The notes under the pieces were generated by a model, which worked only from the letters and a program-made list of their open reading frames with translations, did no database searches and was not told the origin of the DNA. From Arthrobacter subterraneus (lineage in GTDB: Bacteria > Actinomycetota > Actinomycetes > Actinomycetales > Micrococcaceae): a stretch of 64,000 bases of DNA. Made by a program: the position numbers and the translations under genes. The stretch is taken from NCBI RefSeq assembly GCF_900099735.1, contig NZ_FNDT01000001.1, positions 489,722 to 553,721 on the forward strand, written 5' to 3'. Below are positions 48,835 through 58,088 of this stretch, piece by piece (the stretch's first letter is position 1; each line of letters starts with the position of its first letter).

Positions 48835-50541
48835 GTGTACATCGTCCTCGCGCCGCCTTCGAGCGGGCAGCGCACTCACGGAGCCGATGGTGCCGAGATA
48901 GCCTTCCTGCCGGTGGATTCGACAGGAGTACCGGCAGGTGATGCCGTCGTCGTGCCGGCCGCGGAGCTGGCAGCCACAGTCCGCCAGCTGGAACGCCCCG
49001 GCACCCGCTGGATTTGGGACAGCACCCGGAACTGGTACCCAGCCCTCCTGGCAGCCGGAATTTCCATCGACCGCTGTCACGACGTCGCACTGAGCAGGGA
49101 GATCCTGCGCCACTCCCCCGCCTGTGCAGACACCGAATATGGCAGCAGGCTCCAGTCCCTGCCGGACGGGGCGGAGGATGCGAATCCCGCCCGGGCGCTG
49201 CCGCCGTCTGCACCGTCGCCGCATCAGGGAAGCCTCTTCGAATCAGCCCAGCCTGCCGCCGGCGCCGACGTCCACGAGGTCACAGCTGAGTTCTCCGCTC
49301 AGCAGCGCGCCGTGAACGCCGGCAACCGGCCTTCACAGCTGGCCCTGCTGCTGGCTGCTGAGTCCGCGGGCGCCCTGATCGCGGCGGAAATGGAGTTCCA
49401 CGGCATCCCCTGGCGCGCCGACCTCCACAATGAGCTGCTCGAATCCCAGCTGGGAAAGCGCCCGCGCGAAGGTCACCGGCCCGCTCAGCTCGAACGCCTG
49501 GCAGGTGAACTGCGCGCTGCCCTGGGCAACCCCCGTTTCAACCCGGACTCGCCGCAGGAGCTGCTGCGGGCCCTCCACCGGGCAGGAATCGAGGTGTCGT
49601 CCACCCGATCCTGGGAGCTACAGCGACACAAGCATCCCGCCATTGCCCCGCTGCTGACGTACAAGAAGCTCTCCCGGCTGCTGACGGCGAACGGCTGGAC
49701 CTGGCTGGACACCTGGGTGCATGACGGCCGCTTCCGGCCCGAGTACGTGGTCGGCGGGAGCATGTCCGGGCGCTGGGCCTCCCGCGGCGGCGGTGCCCTG
49801 CAGATCCCGCATCAGGTCCGGGATGCTGTCCGCGCCGACCCGGGCCACGTCCTGATCGTCGCCGACGCCGCGCAGCTCGAGCCGCGAGTGCTCGCGGCAC
49901 TGGGCAGGGATTCCGCGCTCGCTGCAGCCGGTCGCGGGCTGGATCTGTACCAGGGAATTGCCGATCAGGGTTTCGGCGGCGACCGCGCGAAGGCAAAGGT
50001 GGCCATGCTCGGTGCGATGTACGGCGCAACCACCGGCGAATCCGGCCGCCTGATGCCGCAGCTGACGCGCACCTACCCGCAGGCGATCGCCGTGGTGGAG
50101 GCGGCGGCACGCACCGGAGAGGGGGGCGGCGTCGTCGCAAGTTTCCTCGGCCGTGGCTGCCCGCCGCCGTCGGACGGCTGGCTCACCGCACAGCGCACCG
50201 GCAATGCTGCGGAGCAGCAGCGCGCCGATGCCCTCGCCCGTTCCCGTGGACGCTTCACACGCAACTTCGTGGTCCAGGCGACTGCCGCCGAGTGGGCACT
50301 GTGCTGGCTCGCAGAATTACGACGGCGGCTGCGCGCCGACACTGCCGGCAACGCCGGGGCGCACATTGTCTTCTTCCTCCACGACGAGGTGATGCTGCAT
50401 GTGCCCGGTGAGCTGGCCGACCGGGTGTCCGCCATGGTCACCGAGGCTGCACGCTCCGCCGCACACCTGATGTTCGGACAGATCCCGGTGGAGTTTCCCG
50501 TGAACGTGGTTGTGGTGGATTCCTACGCCGACGCCAAGTAG
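48835..50541 (+). CDS. Family A DNA polymerase (3'-5' exonuclease/polymerase-like)
   Basis: A 568-residue Pol I-related protein. The N-terminal 180 residues are a degenerate exonuclease region. The polymerase domain has diverged motif A (VADAAQLEPRVLAAL, canonical DYSQIELR), motif B (RAKAKVAMLGAMYGATTG) and motif C (FFLHDEVMLH). Both catalytic Asp residues, the motif B Arg and Lys, and the YG are kept. It is a second polymerase besides genuine polA, often annotated as bifunctional. GTG 48835 has GGAGG only one base before it, an unusually short spacing. Confidence 0.87.
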   Translation: MYIVLAPPSSGQRTHGADGAEIAFLPVDSTGVPAGDAVVVPAAELAATVRQLERPGTRWIWDSTRNWYPALLAAGISIDRCHDVALSREILRHSPACADTEYGSRLQSLPDGAEDANPARALPPSAPSPHQGSLFESAQPAAGADVHEVTAEFSAQQRAVNAGNRPSQLALLLAAESAGALIAAEMEFHGIPWRADLHNELLESQLGKRPREGHRPAQLERLAGELRAALGNPRFNPDSPQELLRALHRAGIEVSSTRSWELQRHKHPAIAPLLTYKKLSRLLTANGWTWLDTWVHDGRFRPEYVVGGSMSGRWASRGGGALQIPHQVRDAVRADPGHVLIVADAAQLEPRVLAALGRDSALAAAGRGLDLYQGIADQGFGGDRAKAKVAMLGAMYGATTGESGRLMPQLTRTYPQAIAVVEAAARTGEGGGVVASFLGRGCPPPSDGWLTAQRTGNAAEQQRADALARSRGRFTRNFVVQATAAEWALCWLAELRRRLRADTAGNAGAHIVFFLHDEVMLHVPGELADRVSAMVTEAARSAAHLMFGQIPVEFPVNVVVVDSYADAK

Positions 50542-51240
50542 CTAGACGCGATCCCGCCCGATGGGTGCGTCCTGCTCCCGTGACTCGTCCCACGGCTGGG
50601 TCCAGCCCAGTCCGTCGAACAGCCGGGAGAGCAACAGGCCGGTGAAACCCCAGATGGTGATGCCGTCAATGGTGAAGGCAGGCGTGCGGTGTTCGCGTCC
50701 CTTGTGCCGGACCACCGCGGTAAATCGCACCTCGGCCGAAAGCAATTCAGCAACCGGCGCCCGGAAAACATGGGAGGACTCGGCGTGGTCCACTACGCGC
50801 ACGGGGGTCGGTGAGGACCACCAGGCCAGCACCGGTGTTACCAGGTAGTTGCTCACGGGAAGCCCGACCTCCGGCAGCGGTCCGAGGATTTCGACGCCGG
50901 CCGGGTCCAACCCGGTTTCCTCCTCCGCCTCGCGCAGCGCTGCAGCAACGGGGCCGGCGTCGTCGTCGTCAATCCTGCCGCCAGGAAAGGCGACCTGGCC
51001 GGGGTGGTTACGCAAAGTTCCGGCACGGGTGACGAACAGGACGTCGAGGTCATCCGGCACGGCGGGTGAGTGGATCCTGGCGGGCATGTCGTCGAGGTGT
51101 CCGAAAAGGACGAGGACGGCCGCCGGCCTCGCGGTCGCGATATCCATGCCGCGTATCTGCCAGGCCTCGGAAGTGTCACCGCCGGGCCCGATGGGTTCGC
51201 CGCGTTGGGCGAACGCCTTCAGTTCGGAATAGGCGCTCAT
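50542..51240 (-). CDS. NUDIX hydrolase, coenzyme A pyrophosphatase type
   Basis: A 232-residue protein with the Nudix box [20 protein letters not shown] then EETGL. It is preceded by [13 protein letters not shown], the NuCoA motif of CoA diphosphatases (NUDT7/8, YeaB). It probably cleaves CoA or acyl-CoA to 4'-phosphopantetheine derivatives and 3',5'-ADP. It ends base to base with the polymerase stop (convergent, no gap) and overlaps nth by 4 bases. Confidence 0.9.
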   Translation of the reverse strand: MSAYSELKAFAQRGEPIGPGGDTSEAWQIRGMDIATARPAAVLVLFGHLDDMPARIHSPAVPDDLDVLFVTRAGTLRNHPGQVAFPGGRIDDDDAGPVAAALREAEEETGLDPAGVEILGPLPEVGLPVSNYLVTPVLAWWSSPTPVRVVDHAESSHVFRAPVAELLSAEVRFTAVVRHKGREHRTPAFTIDGITIWGFTGLLLSRLFDGLGWTQPWDESREQDAPIGRDRV

Positions 51241-52016
51241 GCGCTCAGCGTGAATCCGTCAGCCAGAAGCTCGGCCCGCGAGGCGCCCTCCAGCATGCGG
51301 CGATGAAGCTCCTCGCGACCCGGTGCCAGCTCGTACTTCAGCAGCTTTCGTGCCTTCTCCGGATCGACCTCGCCTTCGCCGAAGGAGGGGCAGAGCGAAG
51401 CGACCGGACAGGCGCCGCACGCCGGTTTGCGTGCGTGGCAGACCCGTCGGCCATGGAAGATCACGCGGTGGGAAAGCATGCCCCAGTCCTTGCGCTCAAA
51501 CAGGGCAGCGACGTCGGACTCCACCTTCACCGGGTCCTCCTCCACCGTCCAGCCAAACCGCCGGGACAGCCGGCCGAAGTGCGTGTCGACCGAGATACCG
51601 GGCACCCCGAAGGCGTTGGCGAGCACCACGTTGGCCGTCTTGCGCCCCACGCCCGGGAGGGTCACCAGGTCCGCCATCCTGCCGGGCACCTCGCCGTCGA
51701 AATCGTCCACGATGCGGGTCGCCAGAGCCAGCAGGCTCCTGGCTTTGGCCCGGAAGAATCCCGTCGGACGAATCATCTCCTGGAGGACACCTTCCGGCGC
51801 TTCCGCGAGGCTTCGGGCATCCGGATAGCGCGCGAACAGCGCCGGAGTGGTCAGGTTGACCCGGACATCGGTTGTCTGTGCCGAGAGAACGGTGGCTACG
51901 AGCAGCTCGAAAGGATTACGGAAGTCCAGTTCCGCCACAGCGTAAGGGTACGCATCCGCGAGCACACGGTGGATTTTGCGCGCCCGGCGCTTCAGTGCAA
52001 TCGGCGATGCATCCAC
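51237..52016 (-). CDS. nth: Endonuclease III (base excision repair)
   Basis: A 259-residue HhH-GPD glycosylase/AP lyase for oxidised pyrimidines. The Lys of [17 protein letters not shown] helix, the HhH motif [13 protein letters not shown] and the catalytic Asp in SVDTHFGRL are present. The [4Fe-4S] cluster is marked by C-x6-C-x2-C-x5-C in [17 protein letters not shown]. The start is GTG 52016; the C-terminal 40 residues exceed E. coli Nth. Confidence 0.95.
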   Translation of the reverse strand: MDASPIALKRRARKIHRVLADAYPYAVAELDFRNPFELLVATVLSAQTTDVRVNLTTPALFARYPDARSLAEAPEGVLQEMIRPTGFFRAKARSLLALATRIVDDFDGEVPGRMADLVTLPGVGRKTANVVLANAFGVPGISVDTHFGRLSRRFGWTVEEDPVKVESDVAALFERKDWGMLSHRVIFHGRRVCHARKPACGACPVASLCPSFGEGEVDPEKARKLLKYELAPGREELHRRMLEGASRAELLADGFTLSA

Positions 52017-52061
52017 GCTGACTCCTTCCTCCCCTCCCGCTGAGTCCGGCCCGGCGCCGGA

Positions 52062-53330
52062 TCAGCCCTCGCGGGGAGCGCGCTCGATATTCCGGAGGTC
52101 ACGCATGACACCGATTCGCCCGGTCCGCTTGTCCTGGACCAGGAACTCGTGGCCACGGTCCTCGATTCCCACTTCCCAATCGCCGGGCTGCAGCACAAAC
52201 AGTTGGGCACCGGTCTGCTCGTCGACCACCGACCGGGGAGTACCGACCGCGAACCAGAACGCCTCCAGCACGGGCTCCTCGTCCTCCGCATCGCGGGTGG
52301 CCGAGATTGACTCAGTGCGCGGGTGGGAGGCCTGCGCGTCGGCGTTCTCCGGCTCGCTCGCTGCGGGCTCTGCCGCTTCGACCTTGGGCTGGGCTGCGGT
52401 GGCGGCGGGCTGAGTTGCTTCGGCACGGCCGGCATCGGCCTGCGCGCCGGAAGGCTGTGCCGCTGAAACCTGGGTGTCCGAGCGCTCAGCATCCGAGCGC
52501 TGCGCGGGTGTCGGCTGCACTGCTGTTGCCTTGGTGGCGGCCGGCTCGCGGGCGGCGGGAGCTGCCTGTGCACTGCCCTCAGCGTTGCCCTGTCCCGCCG
52601 AGAACGGCACCTGCTGGTTGCCCGCGCCCTGGCCTGCCGCGTAACCCGCAACGGCGTAGCCCGCACTGCGGCCGGTGCTGTTGGGGCCGTCCGACGCCGG
52701 CGCGGCCTTCGATCCAGGCCGGAAGTTCTTCCAACCGCCTGCCTTCTCTGCGGTGTCGGCTTTGGGTGGGCGCGGCCGGGCCGGAAGTGCCTCCCGTGCG
52801 ATCGGGTGCGCGGAGGACGAGGGCCGTCCGGTGAAATCGCTCTTGAATACCCCGAGGTGCGGACCCCCGACCGTGGCCACGAGGAACCCGACTGCTCCCA
52901 GCAGTGCGATGAATGATCCGATGCCGAAGATGGTGACGGTCTGCAGGAAGAAGAACGCCGCGGCGAAAGCTGCGGTGACAGAGGCGAACTGGTCAACGGA
53001 CAGCGAACCGACCCGCAGGTGCCTGGCGCCGGACCGGCGGCCGATCAGCAGTGCGAGAGCGGCGACCGGCAGCAGTATTCCGATGCCGAGGAAGAACAGC
53101 GGGAACGCCCGCCACAGGTTCACGCCGTCCACAAAGGGCAGGATGGTGCCGGTGAACATCACCAGCACGGAAACACCGATCACGGTCTCCCGCAGGGTGA
53201 ACGGGCCGGCGACTGCCTCGGGTCCGGCGGAGCTGGAGGGATCAGCAGGGGTCTCGGACCGGCCGGGTTGCTGCACCGGCGAGCTATGCGCGGTGCCTGC
53301 GCCGCCGTCGTACTGGCGCTGTTCGGTCAT
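52062..53330 (-). CDS. Four-helix membrane protein with disordered linker, unknown function
   Basis: A 422-residue protein. After a polar start there are four hydrophobic helices (about 48-66, 73-94, 113-132 and 136-155). A 190-residue Ala/Gln/Pro/Glu-rich low-complexity linker follows. A compact C-terminal domain (about 355-415) has WFAVGTPRSVVDEQTG and WEVGIEDRGHEFLVQDKRTGRIGVMRDL. I do not recognise a named family. It lies between nth and acs and may belong to an envelope complex. Confidence 0.65.
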   Translation of the reverse strand: MTEQRQYDGGAGTAHSSPVQQPGRSETPADPSSSAGPEAVAGPFTLRETVIGVSVLVMFTGTILPFVDGVNLWRAFPLFFLGIGILLPVAALALLIGRRSGARHLRVGSLSVDQFASVTAAFAAAFFFLQTVTIFGIGSFIALLGAVGFLVATVGGPHLGVFKSDFTGRPSSSAHPIAREALPARPRPPKADTAEKAGGWKNFRPGSKAAPASDGPNSTGRSAGYAVAGYAAGQGAGNQQVPFSAGQGNAEGSAQAAPAAREPAATKATAVQPTPAQRSDAERSDTQVSAAQPSGAQADAGRAEATQPAATAAQPKVEAAEPAASEPENADAQASHPRTESISATRDAEDEEPVLEAFWFAVGTPRSVVDEQTGAQLFVLQPGDWEVGIEDRGHEFLVQDKRTGRIGVMRDLRNIERAPREG

Positions 53331-53514
53331 GTCTGGATTCTCCGTTTCATAACGGCGGCTGGTGCCGCAGTCGCAGGTGCCGAGGGCGTTGAGCCGGATT
53401 CGGATTTCTCAGCCAACCCTAGTCAACGACCACTTCCTTTCCTACCAATGATGGGACATGTCGGCGCACCGTGCTCGCCGTTCACCGCAGAATGTGTGCC
53501 ATTCGCACCCGAAT

Positions 53515-53530
53515 TGTGACTGCCCGCACA
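53515..53530 (+). promoter_or_regulatory. Crp/GlxR-type site upstream of acs
   Basis: TGTGACTGCCCGCACA matches the TGTGAn6TCACA consensus with one outer mismatch (G for T). It lies 102-117 bases before the acs start. A weaker half-site TGTGTGCCATTCGCAC starts at 53493. The 301-base gap 53331-53631 holds these sites and otherwise nothing coding. A Crp gene is at the end of the window. Confidence 0.6.
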
Positions 53531-53631
53531 CAGAATGGCGGAGGCCCCCGCTAGTGTGGGACACAGCACATTTGCGGGTCGCTGACGTCGTTCAGGCCTG
53601 CCTCCGCACCGACCTGCCGAAGGGGTTCACA

Positions 53632-55614
53632 ATGTCTGAAAACACCCAGATTTCCACGGGTGACGCATTCGAAAATCTGCTGCACGAGGAGCGCCGATTC
53701 CCGCCCAGCGAGGACTTCGCCGCCAATGCCATCGGCTCCGCCGACCTGTATGAGCAGGGCCGGGAAGGCCCCGAATTCTGGGCCCGCCAGGCACGCGAAC
53801 TCCTGACCTGGCACGAGGACTTCTCGCAGGCGCTTGACTGGTCGGAGGCGCCGTTCGCCAAGTGGTTTGTCGGCGGAAAAATCAACGCCGCCTATAACGC
53901 GCTGGACCGCCACGTGGAGCAGGGCCGCGGTGACCGCGTCGCCATCCACTTTGAAGGCGAACCGGGAGATACCCTCACCTACACCTACGCAGAACTGACG
54001 ACGGCGGTGAAGAAGGCCGCCAACGCCTTCCAGTCCCTCGGCGTGGCCAAGGGCGACCGCGTGGCCGTCTACCTTCCCATGATTCCAGAGGCCGTCATCA
54101 CCATGCTGGCCTGCGCGCGCATCGGCGCCGTGCACTCCGTGGTGTTCGGAGGATTCTCCGCCGATGCCCTCCGGAGCCGGATCGACGACGCCGAAGCGAA
54201 GCTGGTAGTCACCTCGGACGGCACCTACCGCCGCGGCAAGCCCAGCCCGCTGAAGCCGGCCGTGGACGGCGCCCTGGAACGTCCGGGACACACCATCGAG
54301 AACGTGCTGGTGGTCAAGCGCAACGGGGAGCCAGTCGAGTGGACAGAGGGCCGCGACGTCTGGTGGCATGATGCTGTGGGGTCGGCCTCCGACGAGCACA
54401 CTGCCGAGGGACACGATTCCGAACACCCCCTCTTCATCCTCTACACCTCCGGTACAACGGGAAAGCCGAAGGGCATCCTGCACACCACCGGCGGTTACCT
54501 GGCGCAGACCGCCTTCACGCAGAAGTACACCTTCGACCTGCATCCTGAAACGGACGTCTTCTGGTGCACCGCGGACATCGGCTGGGTCACCGGGCACAGC
54601 TATGTTGCGTACTCCCCCCTGGTTAACGGCGCCACCCAGCTCATGTATGAAGGCACGCCGGATACCCCGCACCAGGGGCGCTGGTGGGAGCTGGTGGAAA
54701 AGTACAAGGTCTCGATTCTGTACACCGCCCCCACGGCCATCCGCACCTTCATGAAGTGGGGGCGCGACATCCCCGCGAAGTTCGACCTCTCCTCGATCCG
54801 GGTCCTCGGATCGGTTGGCGAACCCATCAACCCCGAGGCGTGGATGTGGTACCGGGAGATCATCGGCGGGAACGGGGGCCGGGCGGAGGGCCGCGCGCCG
54901 ATTGTGGACACGTGGTGGCAGACCGAGACGGGCGCGCACATGATCGCCCCGCTTCCGGGCGTCACCGCATGCAAGCCGGGGTCCGCGCAGGTTCCCATGC
55001 CGGGTATCGCCGTCGACGTGGTGGACGAGATGGGGCAGTCGGTACCCAACGGGGCCGGCGGCTACCTCGTGATCCGCGAACCGTGGCCTGCCATGCTGCG
55101 CGGAATCTGGGGCGATCCGGAGCGATTCAAGGAAACCTACTGGTCCCGTTTCGAGAACATGTACTTCGCCGGTGACGGTGCAAAACGTGACGAGGACGGC
55201 GACATCTGGCTGCTCGGCCGCGTGGATGACGTCATGAATGTCTCGGGACACCGCCTGTCCACAACGGAAATCGAGTCGGCGCTGGTGAGCCATCCGTCGG
55301 TGGCGGAGGCCGCCGTCGTCGGCGCTTCCGACGAGACCACCGGTGAAGCTGTGGTTGCCTTTGTGATCCTGCGCGGCTCTGCGGCCCAGGATGACGACGT
55401 CGTCACCACCCTCCGGAACCATGTGGGCAAGGAGATCGGGCCGATCGCCAAGCCGCGCAACATCCTCGTGGTACCGGAGCTGCCGAAGACCCGCTCGGGC
55501 AAGATCATGCGCCGCCTCCTCAAGGATGTTGCGGAGGGCCGCGAGGTGGGCGATGCCACCACCCTGTCCGATCCGACGATCATGCAGCAGATCGCCGCGT
55601 CGCTGCGCAAGTAG
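53632..55614 (+). CDS. acs: Acetate--CoA ligase (acetyl-CoA synthetase)
   Basis: A 660-residue AMP-forming enzyme that activates acetate. It has P-loop [13 protein letters not shown], the WWQTETG motif, and [20 protein letters not shown]. The C-terminal hinge ends in [13 protein letters not shown], with the Lys that protein acetyltransferases modify and AcuC-type deacetylases restore (an acuC gene is at 28150). The ATG at 53632 is chosen over a frame extension to 53458 that crosses the Crp sites. Confidence 0.96.
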   Translation: MSENTQISTGDAFENLLHEERRFPPSEDFAANAIGSADLYEQGREGPEFWARQARELLTWHEDFSQALDWSEAPFAKWFVGGKINAAYNALDRHVEQGRGDRVAIHFEGEPGDTLTYTYAELTTAVKKAANAFQSLGVAKGDRVAVYLPMIPEAVITMLACARIGAVHSVVFGGFSADALRSRIDDAEAKLVVTSDGTYRRGKPSPLKPAVDGALERPGHTIENVLVVKRNGEPVEWTEGRDVWWHDAVGSASDEHTAEGHDSEHPLFILYTSGTTGKPKGILHTTGGYLAQTAFTQKYTFDLHPETDVFWCTADIGWVTGHSYVAYSPLVNGATQLMYEGTPDTPHQGRWWELVEKYKVSILYTAPTAIRTFMKWGRDIPAKFDLSSIRVLGSVGEPINPEAWMWYREIIGGNGGRAEGRAPIVDTWWQTETGAHMIAPLPGVTACKPGSAQVPMPGIAVDVVDEMGQSVPNGAGGYLVIREPWPAMLRGIWGDPERFKETYWSRFENMYFAGDGAKRDEDGDIWLLGRVDDVMNVSGHRLSTTEIESALVSHPSVAEAAVVGASDETTGEAVVAFVILRGSAAQDDDVVTTLRNHVGKEIGPIAKPRNILVVPELPKTRSGKIMRRLLKDVAEGREVGDATTLSDPTIMQQIAASLRK

Positions 55615-55620
55615 ACCCAG

Positions 55621-55664
55621 CGTGCCCGGGTTGCCGCATCCGTTCTGGCGGCAACCCGGGCACG
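55621..55664 (+). terminator. Strong hairpin terminator after acs
   Basis: Arms 55621-55637 and 55648-55664 form a perfect 17-pair stem with a 10-base loop. Only a short TT follows, the common actinobacterial type without a long U-run. Confidence 0.8.
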
Positions 55665-55723
55665 TTGCGGAGCCGGGTGCGTGACGCCCTTATCCGCGGT
55701 TGGCCGTGGGGCATAGTTAAGCC

Positions 55724-56200
55724 ATGGCGACCACTACCCTGCTGATCCTCAACGGCCCCAACCTGAACCTGCTTGGCACCCGCGAACCGGGTGTCTACGG
55801 CTCGAACACCCTCGACGACGTCGAGAAGCTGTGTGCCTCCGCCGCCGGCGCGCACGGCTGGGCCGTGGACTGCAGGCAGTCCAACCACGAGGGTGAACTG
55901 GTGACGGCCATCCAGGAGGCTGCAGGAACCGCTGACGGGATCGTCATCAACGCCGCCGCCTACACCCACACCTCGGTGGCCCTGCGGGATGCGATCAGCG
56001 CGGTGGGCCTGCCCACCGTGGAGGTGCACATCAGCAACGTGCATCGCCGCGAGGAGTTCCGCCACCACTCCTACCTGTCGGCCGTGGTTGACGCGGTGAT
56101 CGTCGGGGCGGGGGTGGACGGGTACCGGCTGGCCATCGATCACCTCGTTCGGAAACTCACGCGGCATGACCTGATGCAGGGCGGTTATGAGGGACGATAG
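55724..56200 (+). CDS. aroQ: 3-dehydroquinate dehydratase, type II
   Basis: A 158-residue enzyme of the shikimate pathway. It has [17 protein letters not shown] with the catalytic Arg and Tyr, [28 protein letters not shown] with the conserved Asn and His, and [17 protein letters not shown]. Other shikimate genes are not adjacent, though DAHP synthase lies 28 kb away. The ABC transporter gene follows after 4 bases. Confidence 0.95.
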   Translation: MATTTLLILNGPNLNLLGTREPGVYGSNTLDDVEKLCASAAGAHGWAVDCRQSNHEGELVTAIQEAAGTADGIVINAAAYTHTSVALRDAISAVGLPTVEVHISNVHRREEFRHHSYLSAVVDAVIVGAGVDGYRLAIDHLVRKLTRHDLMQGGYEGR

Positions 56201-56204
56201 AGCC

Positions 56205-57938
56205 ATGACGGAAATCACCTCCATCGACAATGCCGTCGATGACGCCAAGAACGCGCCCATGCTTCAGGTGAAGAACCTGGCAGTCAGCTTCCGCACCACG
56301 TACGGCGAGGTCAACGCCGTGGAGGATGCCAGCTTCACCCTTCATCGCGGGAAGACCCTGGCCATCGTTGGCGAGTCAGGATCGGGAAAGTCCACCACCG
56401 CGATGGCCTGCATCGGGTTGCTTCCGGGCAACGGGCGGGTCACCGGCGGAAGCATTCTGTTCGAGGGCCGCGATCTCGTTCCCCTCCCGGAATCGGCAAT
56501 GCGAACCATCCGCGGCCGGGCTATCGGCCTGGTTCCGCAGGACCCCATGTCCAATCTCAATCCCGTCGCCAAGATCGGCACCCAGGTGGCGGAAACGCTG
56601 CTGGTGCACGGCCTCGCGGACAAGAAGAACGTCAAGGACCGCGTCGTCGAGGTTCTGTCCGCTGCCGGCCTGCCGGACGCCGCCGAGCGTGCCAAGCAAT
56701 ACCCGCACGAGTTCTCCGGCGGAATGCGCCAGCGCGCGCTCATCGCGATCGGCATGGCCTGCCGTCCCCGGCTGTTGATTGCCGACGAGCCGACCAGCGC
56801 CCTCGACGTCACCGTGCAGCGCACCATCCTGGACCAGATCGACACCATGACCGAGCAGCTCGGCACCTCGGTGCTCCTCATCACCCATGATCTCGGGCTG
56901 GCAGCGGAGCGTGCGTCAGAGCTCGTGGTGATGCACCGCGGCCGCGTGGTGGAGACCGGGCCGGCCGCGCAGCTGCTGAACGATCCGAAGCACCCCTACA
57001 CGCAGTCCCTGGTCCGCGCCGCGCCCAGCGTGGCCGCCGTCCGGTTGAGGCCGGGCGCCTATCACGAGGACGCCGCGAAGCGCACTGCCGTGGCGCAGGC
57101 CGCGTTCGAGGAACACCAGGCCGACGCCGACTCGGTGGAACAGGCCGCGCCGACAGACAACATCGTCGAGATCCGGGACCTCACCAAGATCTACAAGCGG
57201 CGCGGCAGCTCGGAGGACTTCTACGCCGCGAAGAACGTCACCCTGGACATCCCGCGTGGGCAGACCGTCGCCATCGTGGGCGAGTCGGGCTCCGGCAAGA
57301 CGACGACGGCTCGCATGCTCCTGAAGCTCATCGAGCCCACCTCGGGCACCATGACGTTCGACGGCATGGACGTGGCCACCCTGGACAAGGCCCAGCTTGC
57401 GGACTTCCGGCAGCGGGTGCAGCCCGTCTTCCAGGACCCGTATTCCTCGCTGAACCCGATGTTCACTATCGAGCGCATTGTTGAGGAGCCCCTCAACGCG
57501 TACAAGCGCGGGTCGAAAAGGGAGCGTGCAGCACGCGTGCGTGAGCTGATGGACCAGGTGTCCCTGCCGCACAACGCGCTGCGGCGGTACCCCTCCGAGC
57601 TCTCCGGCGGCCAACGGCAGCGCGTCGCGATTGCCCGGGCGCTGGCCCTGAAGCCCGAACTCATCATCTGCGACGAGCCCGTGTCCGCCCTCGACGTTCT
57701 GGTGCAGGCCCAGATCCTCAGGCTTCTGGGCGACCTGCAGTCCGAGCTTGGGCTCAGCTACCTGTTCATCTCCCACGACCTCGCGGTGGTACGGCTCATC
57801 TCCGACTACGTGTGCGTCATGAAGGACGGCGAACTGGTCGAGGCTGCAAGCTCCGAGGAAGTCTTCCAGAACCCCCGCCATCCCTACACCCGCAGGCTCC
57901 TGGCGTCGATCCCGGGCAACGAGCTCAACATCGCCTAG
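56205..57938 (+). CDS. Fused dipeptide/oligopeptide ABC transporter ATPase (DppD-DppF)
   Basis: A 577-residue protein with two complete ABC domains. The first has GESGSGKSTTA, the signature EFSGGMRQRA and LLIADEPTSALD. The second has GESGSGKTTTA, LSGGQRQRVAIARAL and IICDEPVSALD. It drives peptide uptake with the DppB/DppC permeases and lipoprotein encoded on the opposite strand just downstream. ATG 56205 follows the aroQ stop by 4 bases. M. tuberculosis DppD (Rv3663c) is fused in the same way. Confidence 0.93.
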   Translation: MTEITSIDNAVDDAKNAPMLQVKNLAVSFRTTYGEVNAVEDASFTLHRGKTLAIVGESGSGKSTTAMACIGLLPGNGRVTGGSILFEGRDLVPLPESAMRTIRGRAIGLVPQDPMSNLNPVAKIGTQVAETLLVHGLADKKNVKDRVVEVLSAAGLPDAAERAKQYPHEFSGGMRQRALIAIGMACRPRLLIADEPTSALDVTVQRTILDQIDTMTEQLGTSVLLITHDLGLAAERASELVVMHRGRVVETGPAAQLLNDPKHPYTQSLVRAAPSVAAVRLRPGAYHEDAAKRTAVAQAAFEEHQADADSVEQAAPTDNIVEIRDLTKIYKRRGSSEDFYAAKNVTLDIPRGQTVAIVGESGSGKTTTARMLLKLIEPTSGTMTFDGMDVATLDKAQLADFRQRVQPVFQDPYSSLNPMFTIERIVEEPLNAYKRGSKRERAARVRELMDQVSLPHNALRRYPSELSGGQRQRVAIARALALKPELIICDEPVSALDVLVQAQILRLLGDLQSELGLSYLFISHDLAVVRLISDYVCVMKDGELVEAASSEEVFQNPRHPYTRRLLASIPGNELNIA

Positions 57939-57953
57939 CGTCCCACTCCCCCT

Positions 57954-58018
57954 GGAACTTTTGCGCAGCTCTGGCGGCTTCTGAGCGCCGGAAAACGCCA
58001 GATCTGCACGAAAGTTCC
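57954..58018. repeat. Long intergenic inverted repeat with TGAGCG loop, copy 3
   Basis: Arms 57954-57976 and 57996-58018 pair at 20 of 23 positions. The 19-base loop contains TTCTGAGCGCCGG, sharing TTCTGAGCG with copy 1. It lies between the convergent transporter ATPase and the dppC terminator. Confidence 0.75.
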
Positions 58019-58019
58019 G

Positions 58020-58080
58020 CAGAAAGAGTACGACGACGGCCGGTCACCTTCCCTGCGAAGGTGACCGGCCGCCGTCGTAC
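58020..58080 (-). terminator. Very strong terminator after dppC
   Basis: Arms 58028-58051 and 58057-58080 pair at 23 of 24 positions around a 5-base loop. On the minus strand TCTTTCT follows. It lies 8 bases after the dppC stop. Confidence 0.92.
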
Positions 58081-58088
58081 TGGAAGCC

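Noticed and set aside
53551-55422. Reverse open frame of about 620 codons opposite acs
   Set aside because: The acs protein on the plus strand has all expected motifs. The reverse frame is a codon-bias shadow.
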